A stretch of 64,000 nt of DNA, taken from the NCBI RefSeq assembly GCF_036346595.1, contig NZ_CP107834.1:2108001-2172000 (forward strand), read 5' to 3'. This document shows, piece by piece, positions 52,117 to 61,541 of the stretch. A program made the translations under genes and the position numbers. Position 1 is the first letter of the stretch. The number at the start of each line of letters is the position of its first letter. This DNA is from Streptomyces sp. NBC_00525 (lineage in GTDB: Bacteria > Actinomycetota > Actinomycetes > Streptomycetales > Streptomycetaceae). The notes below the pieces were generated by a model that did not search any database, was not told the DNA's origin, and worked only from the letters and a program-made list of their open reading frames with translations.

Positions 52117-53823
52117 ATGAGTACCGCGAGCTACGCAGCGAGACATGCCGTGAAGCGCCCCGCTTCCGTCATCCTCACCGTCCTGGCCACCCTCCTCGGG
52201 GTCCTCGGCCTCGGCGCCCTCACCCCCGCACAGGCATCCCCCGCGCAGGCCGCTCCCGCCCCGGCGGCCCCGGCCGACACCGCCGCCACCACCGGGCTGC
52301 ACATCAGTGACGGCCGGCTCGTCGAGGGCAACGGGAACGACTTCATCATGCGCGGGGTCAACCACGCGCACACCTGGTACCCCGGCGAGACCCAGTCGCT
52401 GGCCGACATCAAGGCGACCGGGGCCAACACCGTCCGCGTCGTGCTGTCCGACGGCTACCGCTGGAGCGAGAACGGGCCCGACGACGTCGCCTCCGTCGTC
52501 GCGCAGTGCAAGGCGAACCGGCTGATCTGCGTCCTGGAGGTGCACGACACCACCGGGTACGGGGAGGACTCCGCCGCCGGCACGCTGGACCACGCGGCCG
52601 ACTACTGGATCGGCCTCAAGGACGTCCTCGACGGCCAGGAGGACTACATCGTCATCAACATCGGCAACGAGCCCTGGGGCAACACGGACCCGGCCGGCTG
52701 GACCGCCCCCACCACCGCCGCGATCGAGAAGCTGCGCGCCGCCGGCTTCGCGCACACGATCATGGTGGATGCGCCCAACTGGGGCCAGGACTGGCAGAAC
52801 GTCATGCGGGACAACGCGCAGGCGGTCTACGACGCCGACACCACCGGCAACCTGCTCTTCTCGATCCACATGTACAGCGTCTACAACACCGCTCAGAAGG
52901 TCACCGACTACCTGAACACCTTCGTGGACGCCGGACTGCCCCTGGTCATCGGCGAGTTCGGCGGGCCCGCCGACCAGTACGGCGACCCGGACGAGGACAC
53001 CATGATGTCCGAGGCACAGCGGCTCGGGCTCGGCTGGATCGCCTGGTCCTGGAGCGGCAACACCGACCCGATCCTCGACCTGACCATCGGCTTCGACCCG
53101 GCGCGGCTCAGCCCCTGGGGCGAGCGCATCTTCCACGGCGCGAACGGCATCGCCCAGACCTCCCGCGAGGCCACGGTCTACGGCGGGCCCGCCGAGGAGG
53201 ACACCGAGGCCCCCACCGCTCCGGGCGCCCCGGCCGCCTCGGCCGTGACCGACACCTCCGCCACGCTGACCTGGGCCGCCTCCTCCGACAACGTTGCCGT
53301 CGCCGGGTACGACGTCGTCCGCGTCAGCGGCACCGCGGAGACCGTGGTCGCCTCCTCCGCCACCACGGGCGTGACCGTCACCGGGCTGACCGCCGACACC
53401 GCGTACTCCTTCGCCGTCTACGCGCGGGACGCGGCCGGCAACCGTTCGGCGCGGTCGGCCGCCGTGAGCGTCACCACGGACGAGGCCCCGACGACGCCGG
53501 CCAGCAGCTGCGCGGTCGGGTACAAGGTGGTCGGCCAGTGGCCGGGCGGCTTCCAGGGCGAGATCACCATCCGCAACACCGGCACCGCCGCCGTCGACGG
53601 CTGGACGCTCGGCTTCGACTTCGCCGACGGCCAGACCATCACCAACATGTGGGGCGGTACGCCGACCCAGTCCGGCGCCTCGGTCAGCATCGCGCCGGCC
53701 GCGTACACCGCCACGATCGCCCCGAATGGTTCGGTGACCGTGGGCTTCACGGGCAGCCAGAACGGTACGAACGGCGTCCCCGCCGCGTTCACCCTCAGCG
53801 GCGCGGCCTGCGCCACCGCGTGA
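52117..53823 (+). CDS. manA: Secreted beta-mannanase (GH5-FN3-CBM2)
   Basis: 568 residues. Signal peptide (residues about 1-50) with VILTVLATLLGVLGLGAL. The GH5 domain, closest to subfamily 8 beta-mannanases such as S. lividans ManA, spans about 60-360: RGVNHAHTWYPGETQSLADI, VCVLEVHDTTGYGE-type block, acid/base Glu 185 in NIGNEPWG and nucleophile Glu 280 in VIGEFGG. An FN3 domain follows (about 366-455), then a family 2 carbohydrate-binding module (about 461-568) with SCAVGYKVVGQW and GWTLGFDFADGQ. It degrades mannans outside the cell. A terminator hairpin follows. Confidence 0.92.
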   Translation: MSTASYAARHAVKRPASVILTVLATLLGVLGLGALTPAQASPAQAAPAPAAPADTAATTGLHISDGRLVEGNGNDFIMRGVNHAHTWYPGETQSLADIKATGANTVRVVLSDGYRWSENGPDDVASVVAQCKANRLICVLEVHDTTGYGEDSAAGTLDHAADYWIGLKDVLDGQEDYIVINIGNEPWGNTDPAGWTAPTTAAIEKLRAAGFAHTIMVDAPNWGQDWQNVMRDNAQAVYDADTTGNLLFSIHMYSVYNTAQKVTDYLNTFVDAGLPLVIGEFGGPADQYGDPDEDTMMSEAQRLGLGWIAWSWSGNTDPILDLTIGFDPARLSPWGERIFHGANGIAQTSREATVYGGPAEEDTEAPTAPGAPAASAVTDTSATLTWAASSDNVAVAGYDVVRVSGTAETVVASSATTGVTVTGLTADTAYSFAVYARDAAGNRSARSAAVSVTTDEAPTTPASSCAVGYKVVGQWPGGFQGEITIRNTGTAAVDGWTLGFDFADGQTITNMWGGTPTQSGASVSIAPAAYTATIAPNGSVTVGFTGSQNGTNGVPAAFTLSGAACATA

Positions 53824-53830
53824 CCCGGTG

Positions 53831-53864
53831 CCGTCCGGCGGGGGCCGCCACCCCCGCCGGACGG
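53831..53864 (+). terminator. Terminator hairpin after the mannanase
   Basis: CCGTCCGGCGGGGG (53831-53844) and CCCCCGCCGGACGG (53851-53864) pair perfectly around 6 bases, starting 8 bases after the stop codon. It also lies just beyond the opposing reductase gene. Confidence 0.8.
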
Positions 53865-53882
53865 TGTCCGTACCGGCCGCGC

Positions 53883-54488
53883 CTAGCCGGTGACGGCGGC
53901 GGCACGCTCGTACGTCACGTACGCCGCTCCGCTCCCCAGGACCGTGTGGTCCGTGAGCGCCCAGGCCGCCGGTTCGAACGCCGCGTTCCGGCCGAACAGC
54001 GGAATGCCGGAGCCGATCGTCGTCGGGCTCAGCTTGAGGATCAGCCGGTCGATCTCCCCGTAGAGGGCCCCGGCCAGTTCGCCGCCGCCGACCAGCCAGA
54101 GGTCCTTGCCGTCCTCCCGCTTCAACTCCCGTACGCGCGCCACCGGGTCGGTCGCGACGATCTCCACGGCCGGGTCGGGGCTCTCGCCGAGGGTGCGGGA
54201 GAAGACCAGGTGGCGCAGGTGCGGGTAGGCGTCCGTCACACCGGCGTCCAGGCCGATCTGATAGGAGCGGCGGCCCTCCAGGATCGTGTCGAAGTGCGTG
54301 CCCTCCGCCGTCACGCCGAGCGCGGCCCGCGCCGGGCCGGGCAGCGTCTCCGGGTACTCGGCGATCAGGTGCTTGAGGTAGTCCTCCGGGATGGGCCAGA
54401 AGCCGTCGGGCCCGGTGGGGTCGGAGCCGTCCGGTCCGGCGATGAAGCCGTCCAGGGTCGCGGCGATGTAGTAGACAAGCTTGCGCAC
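53883..54488 (-). CDS. RibD/dihydrofolate reductase-like domain protein
   Basis: 201 residues from GTG 54488, preceded by GAAAGG. It reads MRKLVYYIAATLDGFIAGPDG, then VFSRTLGES, LKREDGKDLWLVGGGELAGALYGEIDRLIL and a C-terminal FGRNAAFEP: the RibD C-terminal/DHFR-like fold common in actinobacteria. It binds NADPH and probably reduces a small molecule; not the essential folate enzyme. A frame extended to 54569 has no good ribosome site. Confidence 0.85.
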   Translation of the reverse strand: MRKLVYYIAATLDGFIAGPDGSDPTGPDGFWPIPEDYLKHLIAEYPETLPGPARAALGVTAEGTHFDTILEGRRSYQIGLDAGVTDAYPHLRHLVFSRTLGESPDPAVEIVATDPVARVRELKREDGKDLWLVGGGELAGALYGEIDRLILKLSPTTIGSGIPLFGRNAAFEPAAWALTDHTVLGSGAAYVTYERAAAVTG

Positions 54489-54719
54489 ATGGGGCCTTTC
54501 GTCCGGGGGCGGCCACCGTACGCGGGACCGCCGGCCGCCCATGATCAAACAGGCGCCCGGAGCAGGCAACGGGAATCCGGTCTTCCGGTGAGTGGGGGCC
54601 GCGGGGGCACACCCCTTGGGCCCGCTGGGTCCGATAGGTGCTCAGGGGGCGCCGTGCCCCGGTGATTTGGATAAAGTGCCGTTTCTACAGCAGCGGCTCT
54701 CCGGGGGAGTTACGAGTTC

Positions 54720-56687
54720 ATGAGCGGTCAGCAGCCAGCCAGAGGCGACGCCTCGCAGGTCTTCCAGCCCCTCGCGGCCGACGACCCGACCACCATCGCC
54801 GGGTACCGGCTGGCCGCCAAGCTCGGCGCGGGCGGCATGGGCAAGGTGTATCTGTCGTACACGCCGGGCGGGCGGCCCGTCGCGATCAAGGTGATCCGGC
54901 CCGAGTTCGGCGAGGACGCGGAGTTCCGGCGGCGGTTCGCTCAGGAGGTGCAGTCCGCGCAGCGCGTGCAGGGGCTGTTCACCGCGCCCGTGATCGACGC
55001 GGACACCGAGGGCGCGCAGCCCTGGCTCGCCACCGCGTATGTGCCGGGTCCCTCGCTCGCCGACGCGGTCGTGGCGCACGGCGCGCTGCCGGTCGAGACG
55101 GTGCTGCTGATGATCGCGGGCATGGCGGAGGCGCTGCACGTCATCCACGGGGCGGGGATCGTCCACCGCGACCTCAAGCCGTCGAACGTGCTGCTCGCGG
55201 CGGACGGGCCGCGCGTCATCGACTTCGGCATCGCCTACGCGGCGGACGCCACGTCGCTCACGGGCAGCGGGGTCACCATCGGCACCCCGTCGTTCATGGC
55301 GCCCGAGCAGGCCGCCGGGCGTCGGGTCACGCCCGCGACGGACATCTTCGCGCTGGGCCAGGTCGCGGCGTTCGCCTCCACGGGCTCGCCCGCGTTCGGC
55401 GAGGGCACCTCGCACGGGGTGCTGTACCGGATCGTGCACGAGGAGCCGGACCTGACCGGGGTGCCGGAGCGGCTGATGGAGCTGGTCGGGCGCTGCCTGG
55501 CGAAGGACGCGGCGAACCGGCCCTCGGTCGCCGAGGTGATCCAGCTGTGCCAGACCGCGAACGCGGAGACGGTGCTGCGGCGGCCGGAGGACTGGCTGCC
55601 GAAGCCGGTCGCCGCCGACATCACCGTAAGGGCGGCCGCGCCGGCCCCCGTACAGACCCCGCCGCCCCCGTCATCCGCGCCGGCCACGCCCGCGCCCACG
55701 CCCGCCTCCGCCGCGCCCGCGACGCCGCCGGTCCAGGCGCCCGCCGCCCCCGCGACACCCGCCGCGCCGCCGGTGCGGGACGCGCCTCCCGCTCCCGCCA
55801 CGCCCGCCGCTCCGGCCGGGTACGCGCCGACCGCTCCGGCGCCGAGCACCCCGCCGCCGGGGTACGGCCCGCCGGTCACGCCCGCGCCGGGGCACGGGCC
55901 CGCGCCGGTGGCGCCGGGGCCGTACGGCGCGCAGGGCGGCTACCAGCAGGCGCAGCCGTCGTACGGGTATCCGGGGCCCGCGTACACCGGGGGCGGCGTC
56001 ACGCAGCCGACCGCGCAGGTGGCCCAGCCCGCGCCCCCGAAGCGCCGGCGCGGGCGGGCCGCCGCCCTGGCGATCGTCGCGGCGCTGCTGTTCGGTGTGG
56101 CGGGCGGGGGTACGGCGTACTTCCTGCTGAAGGACGACGGCAAGGAGGACAAGGCCGGGGCCGTCACCCAGGACAAGAACGAGCCGAAGCCGACGAAGAG
56201 TTCCCGGCCCAGCTCGGACGACACGGCCGGGACGGACTCGGGTTCGGGCACGGAGGACGACGGGGAGACGCAGCAGCCGGACGGCCAGACACCCGCGACG
56301 ACGGACCCGACGCCGGACGACTTCCCCGGCATCAACCTGACGCGGGGCTACCACCTGACGTTCGGGGACGCGGAGGTGCGTCCGCAGGACGGCGTGGACG
56401 GCGAGTACGAGCTGGCGTACGACTCCGGCTACCTGGAGGCGGAGAGCGACGGCGGCAAGCTGACCCTCCTCGACCCCGGCCAGGAGGGTTCGCTGGACGT
56501 CTGCCGCGCGGAGACGCGCTTCGCGTCGAGCATCTCCATCGAGAAGCTGTCCAAGGGCCGCCAGGTGTGCGTGACCACCGGAACCGGGCACATGGGCCTG
56601 GTGACGTTCCAGGCGAAGTCCCCGGAGGACTCGCCGAGCGACTACATCACGCTCGACGTGACGGTGTGGCGCAACGCGGTGCGGTGA
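54720..56687 (+). CDS. Membrane-anchored serine/threonine protein kinase
   Basis: 655 residues. Kinase domain about 28-290: P-loop LGAGGMGKV (35-43), Lys57 in VAIKVI, catalytic HRDLKPSNVL near 149, DFGIAY and the APEQAAG segment. A Pro/Ala-rich linker (about 310-440) leads to one membrane helix (about 447-470, ALAIVAALLFGVAGGGTAYFLL) and an extracellular domain of about 110 residues after an acidic Thr/Ser linker. It has no PASTA repeats, so its signal is unknown. It is the only gene of its kind in the window. Confidence 0.92.
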   Translation: MSGQQPARGDASQVFQPLAADDPTTIAGYRLAAKLGAGGMGKVYLSYTPGGRPVAIKVIRPEFGEDAEFRRRFAQEVQSAQRVQGLFTAPVIDADTEGAQPWLATAYVPGPSLADAVVAHGALPVETVLLMIAGMAEALHVIHGAGIVHRDLKPSNVLLAADGPRVIDFGIAYAADATSLTGSGVTIGTPSFMAPEQAAGRRVTPATDIFALGQVAAFASTGSPAFGEGTSHGVLYRIVHEEPDLTGVPERLMELVGRCLAKDAANRPSVAEVIQLCQTANAETVLRRPEDWLPKPVAADITVRAAAPAPVQTPPPPSSAPATPAPTPASAAPATPPVQAPAAPATPAAPPVRDAPPAPATPAAPAGYAPTAPAPSTPPPGYGPPVTPAPGHGPAPVAPGPYGAQGGYQQAQPSYGYPGPAYTGGGVTQPTAQVAQPAPPKRRRGRAAALAIVAALLFGVAGGGTAYFLLKDDGKEDKAGAVTQDKNEPKPTKSSRPSSDDTAGTDSGSGTEDDGETQQPDGQTPATTDPTPDDFPGINLTRGYHLTFGDAEVRPQDGVDGEYELAYDSGYLEAESDGGKLTLLDPGQEGSLDVCRAETRFASSISIEKLSKGRQVCVTTGTGHMGLVTFQAKSPEDSPSDYITLDVTVWRNAVR

Positions 56688-56830
56688 CGCCGGCCTCCGG
56701 ACGCGAAATCGGCGGCGGGGCCCACGCCCAGTGGGCACCGCACCTCCGGCTCGGCCGGTGGTGCGGCCCTCACCTCCGCCGGACTCCAGGAAAGGACACA
56801 GCGCGTGCGCAACGGAATGTGCGAGGAGAA

Positions 56831-57271
56831 GTGACCGCGATCGAACGGCTGTGGGCCGACGACTACCGGCTTCCTGCCGAGGACGCGCTCCACTTCGCCG
56901 ACGGGCGTTCCTACGAGGTCGCTCTCACCCCCGAATCGCCGACGGGTGTCACGGTCCTCGCACCCTTCGACCTCGACGCGAGACTGGCGGAGGACCCGTC
57001 CTGGGTGTCCTCGGTCGACGGGCTCGCTTCCCTGTATCTCGGGAGCGGGGGGATGCTGTGGGGAGGCGAGGGTTCACACGGTTCGGAAGGATTCATCGCG
57101 CGTCTGACTGCTGATCGCAGGCTGGTCTGGGCACTCTTTTTCGCCGACTCCAATCCATTCACCCGCATTCGGTTGTCGGGGAATGTCGCCGTTTTCCGCT
57201 CGACCAGCGAGTTCGATATCGCTGTCGACATCGACGATCCTCGGGTTCCGGTTTCCCAGGGTCGCCGTTAG
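56831..57271 (+). CDS. Hypothetical protein
   Basis: 146 residues from GTG 56831, after GAGGAGAA. Contains SYEVALTPESPTGVTVLAPFDLD, MLWGGEGSHGSEGFIARL and LVWALFFADSNPFTRIRL; a compact mixed fold with no signal peptide. It has lower GC in its last third than its neighbours. An immunity- or contact-system-like small protein is possible, but no family is recognised. Confidence 0.7.
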   Translation: MTAIERLWADDYRLPAEDALHFADGRSYEVALTPESPTGVTVLAPFDLDARLAEDPSWVSSVDGLASLYLGSGGMLWGGEGSHGSEGFIARLTADRRLVWALFFADSNPFTRIRLSGNVAVFRSTSEFDIAVDIDDPRVPVSQGRR

Positions 57272-57333
57272 TCCTCCGGGTCCGTCCGCCTCAGTCCTCA
57301 TCAACGCGGCCGGCCCGCGGCACTGGCCCACGT

Positions 57334-57912
57334 TCAGCCCGTGATCAGGCTCTGGAGCGCGGGGGCGCAGAGGTCCGCGATGTGGTCCGGGGTCGCGGCG
57401 GCTCCGGCGCCCTCGCGGTGCAGGCTCAGGGTGGCGCCGAGGCCCAGCAGGTGGCCGGCCAGGAGTTCGGCGCGCAGGGCGCGGTCCTCGCCGGGGAGGC
57501 GGGCGGTGAGCGCGTCGGTGACCTGTTCCTGGAACCGGTCGCGGAGCAGGGAGCGTTCGTCCTGGTTGCCGAGCGAGAAGACGACGCGCAGCAGCGGGTC
57601 GGAGTGGAGCGCGCGGCGGTGGGTGATCAGGGTGACGACCATGTGCCGGCCCAGGGCGTCGAGCGGGGCGTCGAGGAGGAGGGCCGCGGCCGGTCCGAAG
57701 TCGGCGACGGTGTTGAAGAGTTCCTCCTTGCGGCCGAAGTGCTTGACGACGAGTGAGGGGCTGACGCCGGCGTCCGCCGCGATGCCCCGGATCGTCACCT
57801 CCGCGTACGGGCGCTGGGTGAACGCCCGGCGGGCGGCCTGGAGGATCGCGTCGCGTCCCGTGCCGGTGTCCGCGGCCGGGGTCGCCGCGACGGCCTGGCC
57901 ACCACCGGTCAT
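57334..57912 (-). CDS. TetR family transcriptional regulator
   Basis: 192 residues from ATG 57912. The HTH is EVTIRGIAADAGVSPSLVVKHFGRKEELF; the rest is the helical ligand domain. It lies downstream of the MFS gene and its ATG overlaps the MFS stop (ATGA), so regulator and pump are co-transcribed. Autoregulation through the palindrome upstream of the MFS gene is likely. Confidence 0.9.
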   Translation of the reverse strand: MTGGGQAVAATPAADTGTGRDAILQAARRAFTQRPYAEVTIRGIAADAGVSPSLVVKHFGRKEELFNTVADFGPAAALLLDAPLDALGRHMVVTLITHRRALHSDPLLRVVFSLGNQDERSLLRDRFQEQVTDALTARLPGEDRALRAELLAGHLLGLGATLSLHREGAGAAATPDHIADLCAPALQSLITG

Positions 57913-59411
57913 GCGCCCTCCTGGATCTCCGCCGGCCGCGCACCGCCCTTTCGGGTGCCCGGCGCCTTGCGGCTCTCCTCGACCGTACCCGCACCGGTGG
58001 ACCTGCCGCCCGGCAGCAGGAGGGTGACGGCCAGGGCGGCGAGGGCGGCGCCCCCTGCGATGACGAAGACCAGTTGGTAGGCGTACAGGGTGGGGGCGGT
58101 GCGGCCGCCGGCCCGGAAGGTGATGTTGGCCAGGACGGCGGCGACGGTGGCGCTGCAGAACGCCTGGCCGATCGAGCGCATCAGGGTGTTGAGCCCGTTG
58201 GCCGCGCCGGTCTCGCTGACCGGGACGCCGCGCATCACCAGGGCGGGCAGCGCGGAGTAGGCGATGGCGGTGCCGGCGGAGACGACGGTGGCGCCGGCGA
58301 TGATGAGCCACAGGCTGTGACTGGTGAAGTACCGCACCCCGTAGCCGGCGGCGATGATCCCGGCCGCGAGGGCCAGGCTGACCTTGGGGCCGTGCTTGGC
58401 GGAGATCCGGGCGGACACGGGCGAGAGCGCCACCATGGACAGCCCGCCCGGCAGCAGGCACAGTCCGCTGACGACGATCGAGGCGCCGAGCCCGTAGCCG
58501 GTGGCCTTGGGTTCCTGCACCATCTGGGCGGTGACCAGCGAGTTCGCGTAGAAGGCGAAGCCGATGAGCAGGGCGGCGATGTTGGTGAACAGGACCGCCG
58601 GGCGGGCCGAGATCCGCAGGTCGACCATGGGCGTCGCGACGCGGAGCTCGTACGCGCCCCAGATCAGCCCCACGACGACGGACGCCACGAGCAGTCCGAG
58701 CGTCCGGCCGGACGTCCAGCCCCAGGCGCCGCCCTGGGTGACGGCGAGCAGCAGGCAGACCAGCGCGCCGGACAGGCCGAGCGCGCCGAGCGCGTCGAAG
58801 CGGCCCCGGGTGCGCAGCGGGGACTCGGGTACGCAGGCCAGCACGAGCGCGATGTCGATGACGCCGATGACGCCGGAGACCCAGAACATGGTGTGCCAGT
58901 CGTAGTTCTCGACGACCAGCGCGGCGATCGGCAGGCCGACGGCGGCGCCGATGCCGAGGGTGGAGCTCATCAGCGCGACGGCGGACAGGACGCGCTCGGG
59001 CGGCAGTTCGTCGCGCAGGATGCTGATGCCGAGCGGGACGACGGCGATGGCGGCGCCCTGGAGGGCGCGGCCGGTGATCAGTACGCCGATGTGGGAACTG
59101 GCCCCGCACAGGACCGAGCCCACCACGAGCACGGTGAGCGAGGCGACGAGCACCCGCCGCTTGCCGTACATGTCGCCGACCCGGCCGAGGACGGGGGTGA
59201 AGACGGCGCCGGTGAGGAGGGTGACGGTGACCAGCCAGCTCGCGGCGGCCGGGGTGGCGCCGGTCAGCGCGGGGATGTGCGGGAGGAGGGGCACGACGAT
59301 CGTCTGCATGACCGCGACGACGACCCCGCAGAAGGCCAGCACGCCCACCGCGAAGCGCGGGTGCGGGGCCTGGGTCGCGGGGGCGGCGGGGGCAGGTATC
59401 TCCGCGGGCAT
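57909..59411 (-). CDS. MFS drug-efflux transporter
   Basis: 500 residues from ATG 59411 with about 14 membrane segments, in the DHA2-like class. Motif A-type RVGDMYGKRRVLVAS lies after helix 2, and VPLGISILRDELPPERVLSAVALM is typical of drug/proton antiporters. It probably exports a toxic compound, derepressed by the linked TetR protein. Start chosen at the conserved MPAEIPAPAAP; the frame is open further upstream through the operator. Confidence 0.9.
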   Translation of the reverse strand: MPAEIPAPAAPATQAPHPRFAVGVLAFCGVVVAVMQTIVVPLLPHIPALTGATPAAASWLVTVTLLTGAVFTPVLGRVGDMYGKRRVLVASLTVLVVGSVLCGASSHIGVLITGRALQGAAIAVVPLGISILRDELPPERVLSAVALMSSTLGIGAAVGLPIAALVVENYDWHTMFWVSGVIGVIDIALVLACVPESPLRTRGRFDALGALGLSGALVCLLLAVTQGGAWGWTSGRTLGLLVASVVVGLIWGAYELRVATPMVDLRISARPAVLFTNIAALLIGFAFYANSLVTAQMVQEPKATGYGLGASIVVSGLCLLPGGLSMVALSPVSARISAKHGPKVSLALAAGIIAAGYGVRYFTSHSLWLIIAGATVVSAGTAIAYSALPALVMRGVPVSETGAANGLNTLMRSIGQAFCSATVAAVLANITFRAGGRTAPTLYAYQLVFVIAGGAALAALAVTLLLPGGRSTGAGTVEESRKAPGTRKGGARPAEIQEGA

Positions 59412-59478
59412 GATTCTCCGTTGCGGGCTCGGCGGTGCGCGCGGGGCGCGCGGTGCGCACGGTGGCGCGGGGCACGGA

Positions 59479-59529
59479 CAGGGGGTGCACAGGTGTTCAC
59501 CTCCAGGGTAAACACGTGTGCACCCCCTG
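59479..59529. promoter_or_regulatory. Large palindromic operator upstream of the MFS-TetR operon
   Basis: CAGGGGGTGCACAGGTGTT (59479-59497) is mirrored by AACACGTGTGCACCCCCTG (59511-59529): 18 of 19 positions pair around a 13-base centre. It lies about 70-120 bases upstream of the MFS start. TetR dimers often bind such sites; two dimers could occupy this one. Confidence 0.7.
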
Positions 59530-59654
59530 GGCGACGGGAATGCCGAAGCGCGAGTTAGCCTCGATCCGGGCGCCGGTGCGGTGCTAGGCGCGGGGCGCGT
59601 GTTCGTACGCGCCGGGGCGCGCCCCTGACGTGGACGTAGGCGGAGGTGGCTGTG

Positions 59655-59957
59655 ATGGCGAAGGTACCGGCGGCGGCAGTGGCGGCGGGCGGACTGGTCG
59701 GCGGTTACGCCGTCGCGCGGTGGACCCGCAAGCGGCCGCTGGGCGGGGTCGCGCTCGCGGCGGCGGGCGGCGTCGCCGCGTACGAGTGGAACCGGCAGGC
59801 CGGTCCGCGCGCGGCGGTCGCGCTGACCACCGCGTACGTCGCCGCGTTCGCCGGCTCCCACCCGCTGGCCAAGAAGGTCGGCGCCTGGCCCGCCGTCTTC
59901 TCGGTGGCCGGAACCGTCGCCGCCGCCTCCTGGGCCGTCACCCGCCGGGCCTCCTGA
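59655..59957 (+). CDS. Small hypothetical membrane protein
   Basis: 100 residues from ATG 59655, with GGAGG 8 bases upstream. Three or four weakly hydrophobic Ala/Gly/Val segments (AAAVAAGGLVGGYAVARW, GGVALAAAGGVAAYEW, VALTTAYVAAFAG, VFSVAGTVAAASWAV). A DUF3325/PE-like assignment cannot be made; function unknown. Confidence 0.65.
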   Translation: MAKVPAAAVAAGGLVGGYAVARWTRKRPLGGVALAAAGGVAAYEWNRQAGPRAAVALTTAYVAAFAGSHPLAKKVGAWPAVFSVAGTVAAASWAVTRRAS

Positions 59958-60009
59958 CCCGTACCGGAACGCACGGCTCCCGGCGCGCCGCGTGAACGGC
60001 GGCGCGCCG

Positions 60010-61380
60010 CTACCCCCAGAACACCTGCGACACCGAGTAGATCGCCAGGCCCGCCAGGGCGCCCACCACCGTGCCGTTGATGCGGATGAACTGCAGGTCG
60101 CGGCCGATGTGGGCCTCGATCTTGCGGGACGTCTGGTCGGCGTCCCAGCCGGCCACGGTGTCGCTGATCAGTGAGGTGATCTCCGCCCGGTACGTCGTCA
60201 CGACGTACACCGCGGCGTCCTCCAGCCAGCCCTCCAGCTTCGCCCGCAGCCGGTCGTCCGACTCCAGCCGGGCCCCCAGCGACATCAGCGAGGCGCGGGC
60301 GCGCAGCCGCAGCTCGCTGCGCTCGTCCTCCGCCGCCGCCATCACCATCGCCCGCACCGAAGCCCAGGCGGAGGCGATGACGTCCTGGACCTCGCCGCGC
60401 CCCAGGATCTCCGACTTCAGCCGCTCCACCCGCTCCCTGGTCTCCGAGTCGGAGCTCAGATCGGCCGCGAAGTCCGACAGGAACGTGTCGATGGAGTGGC
60501 GCGCCGGGTGGCCCGGCATGTCCCGCATCTCGGTGACGAAGCGCAGCAGCTCCTTGTAGACCCGCTCCCCGACCCGCTTGTCCACGAACCGGGGCGTCCA
60601 GCCGGGCGCCCCGCCCTGCACCGCGTCCATCACGGAGTCCCCGTGCAGCACGAGCCAGTCGTGGGCGCGGGCGCAGACCAGGTCCACGAGCTTGCGGTGG
60701 CCGCCGTCCGCGACGATCTTCTCCAGCATCCGGCCCAGGCCGGGGCCGATCTCCACGGCGTTGGCCCGGCGGGTGATCGCCTCGCCGACGACGGCCTGCA
60801 CGTCCGCGTCCCGCAGCACGGTCAGCGCCCCGCGCAGCGCGGTCGCCAGCTCCGCCGTCACCCGGTCCGCGTGGTCCGGTTCGGCGAGCCAGCCGCCGAC
60901 CCGGCGGCCGATGCCCAGGGAGTGAATCCGGTCACGAACGACGTCCCCGGAGAGAAAGTTCTCGCCGACGAAGGAACCGAGGGACGCCCCGAGCTGGTCC
61001 TTCTTGGTGGGAATGATGGCGGTGTGCGGAATCGGCAGACCGAGCGGACGCTTGAAGAGGGCCGTGACGGCGAACCAGTCGGCCAGCGCACCCACCATGC
61101 CCGCCTCGGCGGCCGCCGCGACGAAGCCCGGCCAGCCGCTCACCCCCTCGTTCTTCGCCCAGGTGGCGAGGACGTACACGAGCGCGACCAGCAGAAGGAG
61201 GCCGGTGGCCGTGGTCTTCATCCGGCGTACGCCACGACGCTTCTCCTCGTCCGCCTCGGTGTACGCGAACGAGGCGAGGCCCGCGGGGCGCTCCCGCGCG
61301 CCCTCGTCCCGCCGCTTCCCGCCGGGCCCGGGGGGCAGCTCGCCCCGCGCGGCCCGCCCGGTCCCATCGATCCGTTCCAT
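60010..61380 (-). CDS. DUF445 family membrane protein
   Basis: 456 residues from ATG 61380. A charged N-terminus is followed by a helix (TATGLLLLVALVYVLATW), the conserved GMVGALADWFAVTALFKRPLGLPIPHTAIIPTKKDQLG block, long helical coiled regions and a C-terminal helix (GTVVGALAGLAIYSVSQVFWG). This is the DUF445/YheB-like family, thought to be membrane-bound and involved in envelope shape or stability. It converges on the small membrane gene. Confidence 0.88.
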   Translation of the reverse strand: MERIDGTGRAARGELPPGPGGKRRDEGARERPAGLASFAYTEADEEKRRGVRRMKTTATGLLLLVALVYVLATWAKNEGVSGWPGFVAAAAEAGMVGALADWFAVTALFKRPLGLPIPHTAIIPTKKDQLGASLGSFVGENFLSGDVVRDRIHSLGIGRRVGGWLAEPDHADRVTAELATALRGALTVLRDADVQAVVGEAITRRANAVEIGPGLGRMLEKIVADGGHRKLVDLVCARAHDWLVLHGDSVMDAVQGGAPGWTPRFVDKRVGERVYKELLRFVTEMRDMPGHPARHSIDTFLSDFAADLSSDSETRERVERLKSEILGRGEVQDVIASAWASVRAMVMAAAEDERSELRLRARASLMSLGARLESDDRLRAKLEGWLEDAAVYVVTTYRAEITSLISDTVAGWDADQTSRKIEAHIGRDLQFIRINGTVVGALAGLAIYSVSQVFWG

Positions 61381-61541
61381 CCGCTCCACCCGTCCGCGTA
61401 AGCGCGGCACCCCGCACCCACTACGCATTGTGCCTACCTGAGCTACTCCCGAACCGCCCGCCGAGTTCCCCGCGCGCGCTGCCTCATCATGGGAGCAGGC
61501 CACCGGCCCCCTCCCCCGTTCCGCAAGGAGACACACCGTCC

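Noticed and set aside
54638..56830. N-terminal part of an 877-residue plus-strand frame over the kinase
   Set aside because: It is a shadow of the kinase gene. Only the last part, from GTG 56831 with a ribosome site, looks like a gene.
59981..60010. GGCGCGCC-rich segment as a terminator between convergent genes
   Set aside because: Self-complementary blocks are present but pairing is ambiguous, and it touches the stop of the DUF445 gene; not strong enough to list.
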